From: Paludibacterium purpuratum
GTDB taxonomy: Bacteria > Pseudomonadota > Gammaproteobacteria > Burkholderiales > Chromobacteriaceae
Reading direction: 5' to 3'
NCBI RefSeq assembly: GCF_004363805.1
Contig: NZ_SNZP01000001.1
Location: forward strand, 1 to 64,000
Length of the DNA: 64,000 bases
Shown: positions 24,945 through 32,043 of the stretch, in pieces
Layout of the letters: the number at the start of each line of letters is the position of its first letter
Position numbering within the stretch: position 1 is the first letter of the stretch
Notes under the pieces: generated by a model
What the model was told of the DNA's origin: nothing
The model's input: only the letters and a program-made list of their open reading frames with translations
Database searches by the model: none
Position numbers and translations under genes: made by a program

Positions 24945-26069
24945 TTAATTTAGTACAGGTTTCATGACTTGCGAGAGCGCCGTGCACACCCGGTCGATAT
25001 CTTCGTCGCGCATCGCGGGGAACAAGGGCAGCGTGATCGTGCGCGCGCCGATATCTTCCGCGATCGGAAAATCGCCCGTCTTGAAGCCGTGCGCCTTGAA
25101 TAGCGAGAACAGATGCATTGCCGGGTAGTGCACGCCGATGCCGATGCCCTGCTGCTTCATGGCCTCGATAAATTCGCCGCGCGTCATGCGCATGCGCGCG
25201 AGCGGTAGCAGCGGCTGGAACATATGCCAGTTACCGTTGACGAAGTCGGCCAGCGGCAGTTCGAGGCCAAGCGCCGGGTCGAGTCGTTCGAAATAGCGTT
25301 GCGCCAGCTCGCGTCGCCGCGCGTTGAAGGCTTCCAGCCGCTCTAGCTGGCCCAAGCCGATGGCGGCGGCGATGTCGGTGAGGTTGGCTTTGCCGCCCAG
25401 TACGTCGACATCCATGGTGCCGTCCGGCAGCCGTGTGACGCCTTGCAGACGCAGCTTTTCGAACAGCCGTGCCTCGTCTTCGTCGTTCATCACCAAGCAG
25501 CCGCCTTCGCCGCTGGTCATGTTTTTGTTCGGATGGAAGCTAAACGACACCAGGTCGCCGCCTTGGCCGATACGTTGGCCGTTCCAGCTCGCGCCCATCG
25601 ATTGGGCGGCGTCCTCGATAACGCGCAAGCGGTACTGTTCGGCAATGCGATAGAGCCGCTGGCGGTCGACCGGCAAACCGGCCAGGTCGACCGGCATCAG
25701 CGCGCGCGTACGCGGCGTGATGGCGGCTTCGATCCGATCGAGGTCGATATTGCGCGTGGCCGGGTCGACGTCGACGAATACCGGCGTGGCACCGACGGCC
25801 AGAATGACGTTGGCGGTGGCGATCCAGGATAACGGCGTGGTGATCACCTCGTCCCCCGGGCCGATGCCGGCGATTTGCAACGCCATTTCCAGCGCGGCCG
25901 TCGCGGAGGTGACCACGCGTACCGGGCGACCGCCGGCGAACGACGACAGCCGGGCTTCGAACTCGCGGCAGCGCGGACCGGTGGCGAGCCAGCCCGAGCG
26001 CAGTACATCGCCGACGGCGGCGATGGTGGCTTCGTCGATATCCGGGCGGGTAAAAGGCAGAAAGTCCAT
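24945..26069 (-). CDS. arnB: ArnB, UDP-4-amino-4-deoxy-L-arabinose-oxoglutarate aminotransferase (374 aa)
   Basis: A DegT/DnrJ/EryC1-family PLP aminotransferase that converts UDP-4-keto-pentose to UDP-Ara4N with glutamate as donor. The PLP lysine is in SFHPNKNMTSGEGG near residue 185, and DAAQS and GGKANLTDIAAAIG are family signatures. The start MDFLPFTRP at 26069 gives the normal ArnB length; the frame stays open back to 26258 but that part overlaps the flippase gene. It begins 14 bases after the flippase stop. Confidence 0.92.
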   Translation of the reverse strand: MDFLPFTRPDIDEATIAAVGDVLRSGWLATGPRCREFEARLSSFAGGRPVRVVTSATAALEMALQIAGIGPGDEVITTPLSWIATANVILAVGATPVFVDVDPATRNIDLDRIEAAITPRTRALMPVDLAGLPVDRQRLYRIAEQYRLRVIEDAAQSMGASWNGQRIGQGGDLVSFSFHPNKNMTSGEGGCLVMNDEDEARLFEKLRLQGVTRLPDGTMDVDVLGGKANLTDIAAAIGLGQLERLEAFNARRRELAQRYFERLDPALGLELPLADFVNGNWHMFQPLLPLARMRMTRGEFIEAMKQQGIGIGVHYPAMHLFSLFKAHGFKTGDFPIAEDIGARTITLPLFPAMRDEDIDRVCTALSQVMKPVLN

Positions 26070-26083
26070 GAGCGATCCTTGGT

Positions 26084-26455
26084 TTAACTGCGCGCGACCA
26101 ACACGACGCCGATGATGATGACGGCGATGCCGGCCATCCGTTGGGCGGTGATCATTTCGCCGAACAGCCACCAGGCCAAGAGTGCGTTGACCACGTAGCC
26201 GATAGACAGCATCGGGTAGGCGACGCTGACCTCGACACGCGACAACGCAAGAATCCACACCACCACACTGACCACGTAGCAGGATAGGCCGCCGAAAATC
26301 GGCAGGTTGGTGGCCAGTTTCCAGCCGATCGGCAGGATGTTGGCCGGCGAGAAATCGAAGTGACCGATCTGGCGTACGCCGGCTTTCAGGCAGAGCTGGG
26401 CCGCGGCATTGAGTAGGACACCTAGCAAAATCAGGGCGAATTCGAGCAATTTCAT
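26084..26455 (-). CDS. ArnE/ArnF-like small membrane flippase subunit (123 aa)
   Basis: A four-helix EmrE/SMR-like protein expected to flip undecaprenyl phosphate-Ara4N to the periplasm. Enterobacteria use two such subunits, ArnE and ArnF; here only one is in the operon, so it may work as a homodimer or with a partner encoded elsewhere. Membrane segments are at about 4-22, 50-70, 74-95 and 100-120. The ATG overlaps the arnT stop by four bases (ATGA). Confidence 0.82.
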   Translation of the reverse strand: MKLLEFALILLGVLLNAAAQLCLKAGVRQIGHFDFSPANILPIGWKLATNLPIFGGLSCYVVSVVVWILALSRVEVSVAYPMLSIGYVVNALLAWWLFGEMITAQRMAGIAVIIIGVVLVARS

Positions 26456-28107
26456 GGTTTGGCGACCACCATCCGGCGCGGGTCCTGATACACGATCTGC
26501 ATCGGCAAGCCTTGTGCCTTGAGTTGTTGATAGGTGTCGCCGGCCATCATGGCCAGCGCCCGGTGCGCGGCGCGCCAGCGCACGGCGAAGCCGTCGAGCG
26601 TGGGAATCCAGCGAGTGGGTTCGGTCTTCTCGCCCAATTCGAACTCGTCGACGTAGTCGACCAGCACCACATCGCGATGCAAATAGAACGGCAGCGTCTG
26701 ATCGTAGTAGCGGACCGAGAACACCTCGGTATCGGGCGTCGGTTTGAGCATCGCCACGATTTCCTTGCTGCTCTTCAGTTGCGCGTAGGGGTTGTAGCCG
26801 ACCTGGATCAAGGTCAGCGACGCCAAGCTCGCCAGCGACAAGGCAATGACGGCGGCGGTCAGGCGCTCCAGCGCCAGAAAACGCCAGGCGCAGGCGGCGC
26901 CAAGCAAAAAGGTCAAGGCGCCGAGCGCCGTGTAATGGGCCAGCGGCCGCAGCACGGCAAGCGGAGTGTCGGGCGAGACCCAGCGCTGGACGAAGAACGT
27001 CGCCACCAGCAGCGACAGCCAGAACAGCACCGGCACTAGCAGATGCTTGAGCAGCCAGGCCGGTCGTTGGCGCGACAGCAGGTGGCCCGCCAACAGCGCC
27101 AGCGCCGGGAACATCGGCAGGATGTACGACGGCAGCTTGGAGCCCGATTTGCTGAAAAACAGGAAGACGAATACCGCCCAGACCAGCAACAGGCGGTCGG
27201 GCTGCATCTGGCCGCGTCCCTCGCGACGCAATCCTTGCGACAGGATCGGCGGCAGCAGCGTGACCCAGGGCATGAAGCCCACCAGCAGGTAGGGGACGAA
27301 ATACCAGAACGGCCCGGAGCGGCGGTGCTCGGTGGTCAGGAAACGTTCGACGTGCTCGTGGATAAAGAAAAAGTGCGCGAACCCTGGGTTCTTCAGTGAA
27401 ACCTGTATAAACCAGGGGGCGGTCAACAGCAGCAGAACGATCAGGCCCGACACCAGGTGCAGTCGGCGCCAGAAGGCGAATTGGCGGAATAGCAGGCTAT
27501 AGAGCACCAGCACGGCGCCGGGGATGGCGATACCGATCAGGCCTTTGCTCAGCGTGGCGCCTGCCATGCCGGCCCAGCACAGCCACATCCAGCTTCGACG
27601 GGCGCTTTGCCCGGCATCTTCGCGCTGAGCCAGCAGAAAGCTGCACAGCGACAGCGTCAGGAAGGCCATCAATCCGGTATCGAGATTGAGGAAGTGGCTG
27701 TTGAGCACCACCCAGCAACTGCTGCCCATCACCATGGCCGACAAGTTGCCGGCCTCGCGGCCCCATAGACGGTTGGCGGTCAGGCCGACCAGGCCGATGG
27801 ACAAGAAGCCGGCCAGCGCCGGCCACAGGCGCGCGGCGAATTCGTTGATGCCGAACCATTGGAAACTGAGCGCGCCAAGCCAATAGGGCAGGACGGGCTT
27901 TTCGAAATAAAGTAGGCCGTTGAGGCGTGGCGACAGCCAGTCGCCGCTTTGTAGCATGCCGAGCGACAAGGTGGCGTAGCGGCCCTCGTCGGAGTGAATC
28001 AATACATTATGGCCGAGGGCACCGAACCAGATGACGGCAAAAACCACCCATGCACACCAAGTATGGCGAGTCGGTGTCGAGGTCGTATCAAAAGAGTGAT
28101 AGGTCAT
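26452..28107 (-). CDS. arnT: ArnT, lipid A 4-amino-4-deoxy-L-arabinose transferase (551 aa)
   Basis: This GT83 (PMT/GT-C fold) integral membrane enzyme transfers Ara4N from undecaprenyl phosphate to lipid A phosphates on the periplasmic side, lowering surface charge and giving polymyxin resistance. The N-terminal helix is followed by the periplasmic loop with the acidic pair HSDEGRYA, then the conserved FEKP and WxGA-type motifs and ~12 helices; a soluble domain lies at the C-terminus. It is the first gene here, unlike the enterobacterial order BCADTEF. The ribosome site before 28107 is poor. No PmrA-type box was recognised in the short gap to the divergent cupin gene. Confidence 0.9.
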   Translation of the reverse strand: MTYHSFDTTSTPTRHTWCAWVVFAVIWFGALGHNVLIHSDEGRYATLSLGMLQSGDWLSPRLNGLLYFEKPVLPYWLGALSFQWFGINEFAARLWPALAGFLSIGLVGLTANRLWGREAGNLSAMVMGSSCWVVLNSHFLNLDTGLMAFLTLSLCSFLLAQREDAGQSARRSWMWLCWAGMAGATLSKGLIGIAIPGAVLVLYSLLFRQFAFWRRLHLVSGLIVLLLLTAPWFIQVSLKNPGFAHFFFIHEHVERFLTTEHRRSGPFWYFVPYLLVGFMPWVTLLPPILSQGLRREGRGQMQPDRLLLVWAVFVFLFFSKSGSKLPSYILPMFPALALLAGHLLSRQRPAWLLKHLLVPVLFWLSLLVATFFVQRWVSPDTPLAVLRPLAHYTALGALTFLLGAACAWRFLALERLTAAVIALSLASLASLTLIQVGYNPYAQLKSSKEIVAMLKPTPDTEVFSVRYYDQTLPFYLHRDVVLVDYVDEFELGEKTEPTRWIPTLDGFAVRWRAAHRALAMMAGDTYQQLKAQGLPMQIVYQDPRRMVVAKP

Positions 28108-28226
28108 TGAGTTGGCGGTTGGCGCGACGTGGTAGTGGACGAATCGACAGGGGAATCATCAAAGTCTGACATAATAACTAGGCTGACTTGAAAGCACAAA
28201 CATCCTATCTATTTACCGAGGTCTTT

Positions 28227-28703
28227 ATGAAGAGCTTGAAACGCGCCGATTTGAGCGCGCTCAGTGCACAGGCGGCAGCCGCACCGCGTCTGCGTGCCCA
28301 TCAGAATTTCCATGCGGAATTGGCCGACCCGATTCAGCGCTTGGCGATCGCCATGGAGCCCGGTACCTATGTGCGCCCGCACCGTCATCGGCATACCTTC
28401 GAGTTGCTGATGCCGTTGTCCGGGACTTTCGACTTGATCCAGTTCGACGATGACGGTTCGGTCTGCCGCCGCGTCCGCCTTGGCGGCGAGGGTTTGGCGC
28501 TGTGCGAACAAACGGCGGGCAGTTGGCATTCGGTCATCGCGCTCGAGCCCGGTAGCGTGATTTTCGAGGTCAAGCATGGCCCCTATATGCCTTTGGGCGC
28601 CGACGATATCGCCGCCTGGTCGCCGGCCGAGGGCGAGCCGGGCGTGGCCGCCATGATGGCATTTTTGGCGCGCGCCCAGGCCGGGGAGCGCTTCGCCGGC
28701 TAG
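28227..28703 (+). CDS. WbuC-family cupin metalloprotein (158 aa)
   Basis: A single-domain cupin. The metal motif is RPHRHRHTFELLMPLSG (two or three His and a Glu) with a downstream His in SWHSV. This pattern, with the N-terminal LSALSAQAAAAPRLRAHQNFH, matches the WbuC family first named from O-antigen clusters; the reaction is not established. I chose the ATG at 28227 with GAGG at 28218-28221; the frame is open to 28188. It is divergent from arnT with about 120 bases between, so the two may share a control region. Surface-polysaccharide work is plausible by family and context only. Confidence 0.8.
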   Translation: MKSLKRADLSALSAQAAAAPRLRAHQNFHAELADPIQRLAIAMEPGTYVRPHRHRHTFELLMPLSGTFDLIQFDDDGSVCRRVRLGGEGLALCEQTAGSWHSVIALEPGSVIFEVKHGPYMPLGADDIAAWSPAEGEPGVAAMMAFLARAQAGERFAG

Positions 28704-28711
28704 TAGGAGTA

Positions 28712-28792
28712 GCCGTAGGCTGGGTTCGCCGAAGGCAACCCGCCTTCGCGCACGTGAGGTTGGTGCGTTGCTTCGCGAACGCACCCTACGGC
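28712..28792. repeat. REP-like palindromic element, 81 bp, cloverleaf-shaped
   Basis: Outer arms GCCGTAGG (28712-28719) and CCTACGGC (28785-28792) enclose two hairpins. The first runs from GGGTT (28722) to AACCC (ending 28741). The second is GGTGCGTT (28762-28769)/AACGCACC (28778-28785). Such GTAGGGTGCGTT-type palindromes are common intergenic repeats in proteobacteria. No second copy was noticed here. Confidence 0.6.
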
Positions 28793-28917
28793 GACAGTTC
28801 CTGCAGGTGTCTTAGCAGACAAAGCGTTTTTAATCGTTTGGCATTATGCTTGAGTCTGGTCAAACCCCGCACCGTCGCGGCGGTCTACAGTGGTTTATCG
28901 ACTAACAGGAGTTTGCC

Positions 28918-29364
28918 ATGCTGTACCAGCGCATATTCGTTCCAATCGACAACAGCACCCCTTCCGACCTGGCACTGTCCGAGGCCATCCGGCTCGCCAA
29001 GTCGCTCTCCGCCACCTTGATCATCGCCCACAGCATCGACACGCCGACTTATGGCCGAGGCAATCCCGAGATACTCGACAGCGCCGCGTTGGAGCAGCCG
29101 CTGCTGGAGAGCGGCAACAGCCTGCTTGAGGCCGCCAAGGCGCGCGTCCAAGCCGCCGGCGTGGCGTCGGAAACACTGCTGTTGCAAAACCGCGGAGACC
29201 CGATTGCTCAGGTATTGTTGACGGCCGCCAACAACGTGGCGGCCGATGTGATCATCATGGGGACGCATGGTCGCAGCGGCATCATGCATCTGCTGCTGGG
29301 CAGCGTGGCCGAGGGCGTGCTGCGCCAGGCGGATCTGCCGATTCTGCTAGTGCGAGGGGATTGA
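28918..29364 (+). CDS. universal stress protein, UspA family (148 aa)
   Basis: A single Usp domain: N-terminal LYQRIFVPIDNSTPSDLA with the conserved Asp, and the ATP-binding signature MGTHGRSGIMHLLLGSVAEGV (G2xG9xS/T) near residues 118-138. Such proteins bind ATP and accumulate during growth arrest or stress. AGGAG lies seven bases before the ATG. It is monocistronic and convergent with the TPR-methyltransferase gene 14 bases away. Confidence 0.9.
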   Translation: MLYQRIFVPIDNSTPSDLALSEAIRLAKSLSATLIIAHSIDTPTYGRGNPEILDSAALEQPLLESGNSLLEAAKARVQAAGVASETLLLQNRGDPIAQVLLTAANNVAADVIIMGTHGRSGIMHLLLGSVAEGVLRQADLPILLVRGD

Positions 29365-29378
29365 GCCCCTCGTCGTCT

Positions 29379-30680
29379 TCAAGCCGGTCGGCGTGCCGTC
29401 ACCAGCCAGCAGGCGACGGGTGCGCCGCCTTCCACCCGCAGCGTTTCCGGAATGATGTCGATCTGATCGAAACCCTGCCGGCTCAGCAATGTATCCGCGT
29501 AGTGTTCGCCATGACGGAAACGGCCGGTCGGCTGGATTTCGTATTCTTGGGCCGAATCGGCCAGTGCTTCCAACGTCATGACTAGACGGCCGCCAGGACG
29601 CAGGGCGCTGTAGGTCTGCTGCAAGAAGGGGGTCAGGTCGCCGAAATAGATCAACAAGTCGGCGGCGGTGATCAGGTCGTATTGCGCGGGATGGGCGCTT
29701 AGCCAGTCGATGATTTCTGCGCGCTGCAATTGATGGTAGCGGCCGGTTGCCTGGGCGTGCGCCAGCATCTTATCCGACAGGTCGATACCGGTGAGGCTGA
29801 CGCATTGGCCGGCGATCAGGTTGCCGACCAGGCCGGTGCCGCAACCGAGATCCAGCGCGCGTAGCCCTTGGCCGCAGGCCACGGCCACCGCGCCGGCGAC
29901 AATGTGATGGCCGCGATAGCCCAGTTCGGCCTGATGGCTGTCGAAGGTCTCGGCATAGTCGTCGTACTTGGCTTCGATATAAGCATTCGAAGCGCGAGTC
30001 GGCACTTGGTCGCGCAGGCAGGCGTGGTAGAGGTGCAGCGCGGTCGGGTCTTCCGGGTTGGCTGCCAGATGTTGGCGATAGCACTCGGCGGCATCCGCCT
30101 GGCGGCCGAGACGAGCCAGCGCCATGCCGCGCATCACCAGTGGTTGGCCGTCGGCCGGCGCGGCGACGAAAGCGCGCAGCACGCATTCGGCGGCGTCCTG
30201 TTCGCGGCCTTGGCCGGTCAGCCAGTTGGCGTAGTTGGCCCAGGCATCCACCAGGGTTTCATCGAGTGCCACGGCGTGCTCGAAAGCTTCGCCCGCCAAT
30301 TCGGTTTCCCCGAGCTTCTCGCGCATGGCGCCCAAGTTGTTCCATACCTGCGCGTTTTCCGGGTTGAGCAGCAGCGCATGTTGGAAAAAGCGCACCGCCT
30401 GTTCGGGCTGGCCGTGGGCCGCCAGCAGGTTACCCAGGTCGTTGAGCCAGTCGGCGCGGGCCGGGTCGAGTTCGATGGCATGCATCATGCGCTCGATGGC
30501 GCCCAGCATTTCGCCTTGCCGGAACAGCAGCAGACTGCCTAGATGCAAGGCCGGCGCGAATTCTGGCGCGCGGGCCAGCAACTGCGTGCACAGCGCCTCA
30601 GCCTGCGGCACATCGTTTCGCTCTAATGCCGAACGTGCCTGTGCCAGTTCCGCTTCTGCCTGTTGCTGATCAATTTGCAT
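29379..30680 (-). CDS. TPR-repeat protein with SAM-dependent methyltransferase domain (433 aa)
   Basis: The N-terminal ~215 residues are about six tetratricopeptide repeats (for example NAQVWNNLGAMREKLGETELA). The C-terminal ~220 residues are a class I methyltransferase, with motif I LDLGCGTGLVG near residue 273 and the post-motifs TGIDLSD and YDLITAADLLIY. The domain order resembles the NoeA/TPR-methyltransferase proteins of many proteobacteria. The TPRs probably bind the protein or carrier that is methylated; the substrate is unknown. Monocistronic. Confidence 0.82.
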   Translation of the reverse strand: MQIDQQQAEAELAQARSALERNDVPQAEALCTQLLARAPEFAPALHLGSLLLFRQGEMLGAIERMMHAIELDPARADWLNDLGNLLAAHGQPEQAVRFFQHALLLNPENAQVWNNLGAMREKLGETELAGEAFEHAVALDETLVDAWANYANWLTGQGREQDAAECVLRAFVAAPADGQPLVMRGMALARLGRQADAAECYRQHLAANPEDPTALHLYHACLRDQVPTRASNAYIEAKYDDYAETFDSHQAELGYRGHHIVAGAVAVACGQGLRALDLGCGTGLVGNLIAGQCVSLTGIDLSDKMLAHAQATGRYHQLQRAEIIDWLSAHPAQYDLITAADLLIYFGDLTPFLQQTYSALRPGGRLVMTLEALADSAQEYEIQPTGRFRHGEHYADTLLSRQGFDQIDIIPETLRVEGGAPVACWLVTARRPA

Positions 30681-30866
30681 GCCATCTCTCCGATACCCGC
30701 TCTGCTAGCAGTATGTAGTATTTGTTTATCTTAAAATACAAGTTATAAATTGCGCTACTCTGTTACGCACGCTTTTGTGTCTTCACCCCCCATTCCCCCT
30801 TGGGCAGTGTCCCCACGCGCGGTGTCAATGCGCTACCATCACGACATTATTAATGTGGAGTGGAAT

Positions 30867-31859
30867 ATGCCTCGCATTTTGATGTTGTATACCGGCGGCA
30901 CCATCGGAATGGCCGATACGGCCGAGGGGCTGGCGCCCGAACCCGGCCTGCTGCCGCGCCTGATCGAACGCCTACAAGATTCGCATTGCCAATTGGAGGT
31001 GATCGAATATCCGCAACTGATCGATTCCTCCGACATCACGCCGGCTCACTGGCGGCAGATAGTCGACGATATTGTCGGCCGTCGCGACCGGTACGACGGT
31101 TTTATCGTGGTGCACGGAACCGACACCATGGCCTACACCGCCTCGGTGCTGGCTTTCGCCTTGCAGGGTTTGGGCAAGCCGGTGGTGGTGACCGGCTCGC
31201 AACTGCCGCTGATCCGGCCGCGTAGCGATGGCTGGAGCAATTTGGCCGACGCCATCGAGGCGGCCTGTCAGCCTGATTTGCAAGAGGTGGTGGTGGTGTT
31301 CGACCGGGTGATGTTGCGCGGTTGTCGCGCGCGCAAAGTCGATGCCGCCGGCTTTCATGGTTTCGATAGCCCCAATTGCCCGCCGTTGGCCGAGTTCGGC
31401 ATTGCGCCGACATGGTATCGCGAACGTTGGCGCGTGGCCGCCGATGCGATGGCGCCGCAATCGCCGCGGCTTAACGGCAAGGTGGCGGTCTTTTTCCTGA
31501 CGCCGGGCGTGGGCGCGGGCTTGATCGGCGCGACGCTGTCGAACGCGTCGTTGGACGGCGCCGTACTGATGAGCTATGGCAACGGCAATACGCCGGCCGA
31601 CGAAGGCTTGCTGTCGGGGGTGGCGGCGGCCTGCGCGCGCGGCATGCTGGTGTTGAACATCACCCAAGCGGTGTGCGGCGCGGTGGAGCCGGGCGCCTAT
31701 GCCGCCAGCCAACCGCTGGTGCGTGCAGGGGCGATCCCGGGCGGCGATCTGACGCCGGAGGCCGCTTTGGCCAAGTTGCTCTGGGTCTCGGAGCAAGCCG
31801 GGAGCCTGGCGGATAAGCGCAGTGCGTTGACGCGGGATTGGGTCGGCGAGGCGAGCTGA
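30867..31859 (+). CDS. ansA: type I L-asparaginase (330 aa)
   Basis: Hydrolyses L-asparagine to aspartate and ammonia. The first active-site threonine is T12 in YTGGTIG and the second motif is HGTDT (T85, D86); the supporting Arg-Lys is in CRARKVDA. There is no signal peptide, so it is the cytoplasmic type I (AnsA-like) enzyme, not the periplasmic AnsB type. ATG 30867 has GGAG at 30857-30860; the frame extends to 30750 without a ribosome site. Monocistronic, followed by a hairpin at 31873-31896. Confidence 0.9.
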   Translation: MPRILMLYTGGTIGMADTAEGLAPEPGLLPRLIERLQDSHCQLEVIEYPQLIDSSDITPAHWRQIVDDIVGRRDRYDGFIVVHGTDTMAYTASVLAFALQGLGKPVVVTGSQLPLIRPRSDGWSNLADAIEAACQPDLQEVVVVFDRVMLRGCRARKVDAAGFHGFDSPNCPPLAEFGIAPTWYRERWRVAADAMAPQSPRLNGKVAVFFLTPGVGAGLIGATLSNASLDGAVLMSYGNGNTPADEGLLSGVAAACARGMLVLNITQAVCGAVEPGAYAASQPLVRAGAIPGGDLTPEAALAKLLWVSEQAGSLADKRSALTRDWVGEAS

Positions 31860-31872
31860 CTTTCGACACGGC

Positions 31873-31896
31873 GAACCTGTCCTTTTGGACAGGTTC
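31873..31896. terminator. perfect 10-bp hairpin after asparaginase gene
   Basis: GAACCTGTCC (31873-31882), loop TTTT, GGACAGGTTC (31887-31896), 13 bases after the stop. There is no T-run, so it may be a weak terminator or an mRNA 3'-end stabiliser. Confidence 0.5.
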
Positions 31897-32043
31897 CGTA
31901 ATGGCCGCATAGGCGCCAAAGCCCTCGGCAGACTATCTATTCGGCCATTTAAGGATATCTTGTAATTTAAATCGATTAGTTGAATCACCTGTAACTATTA
32001 AATAGTATTGCTCGCTCTTCCACTTTCAAAAGCGCGAGCTTTC

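Noticed and set aside
28108-28187. PmrA or PhoP box for the arn operon
   Set aside because: No CTTAA-type direct repeat was recognisable by eye in the short gap.
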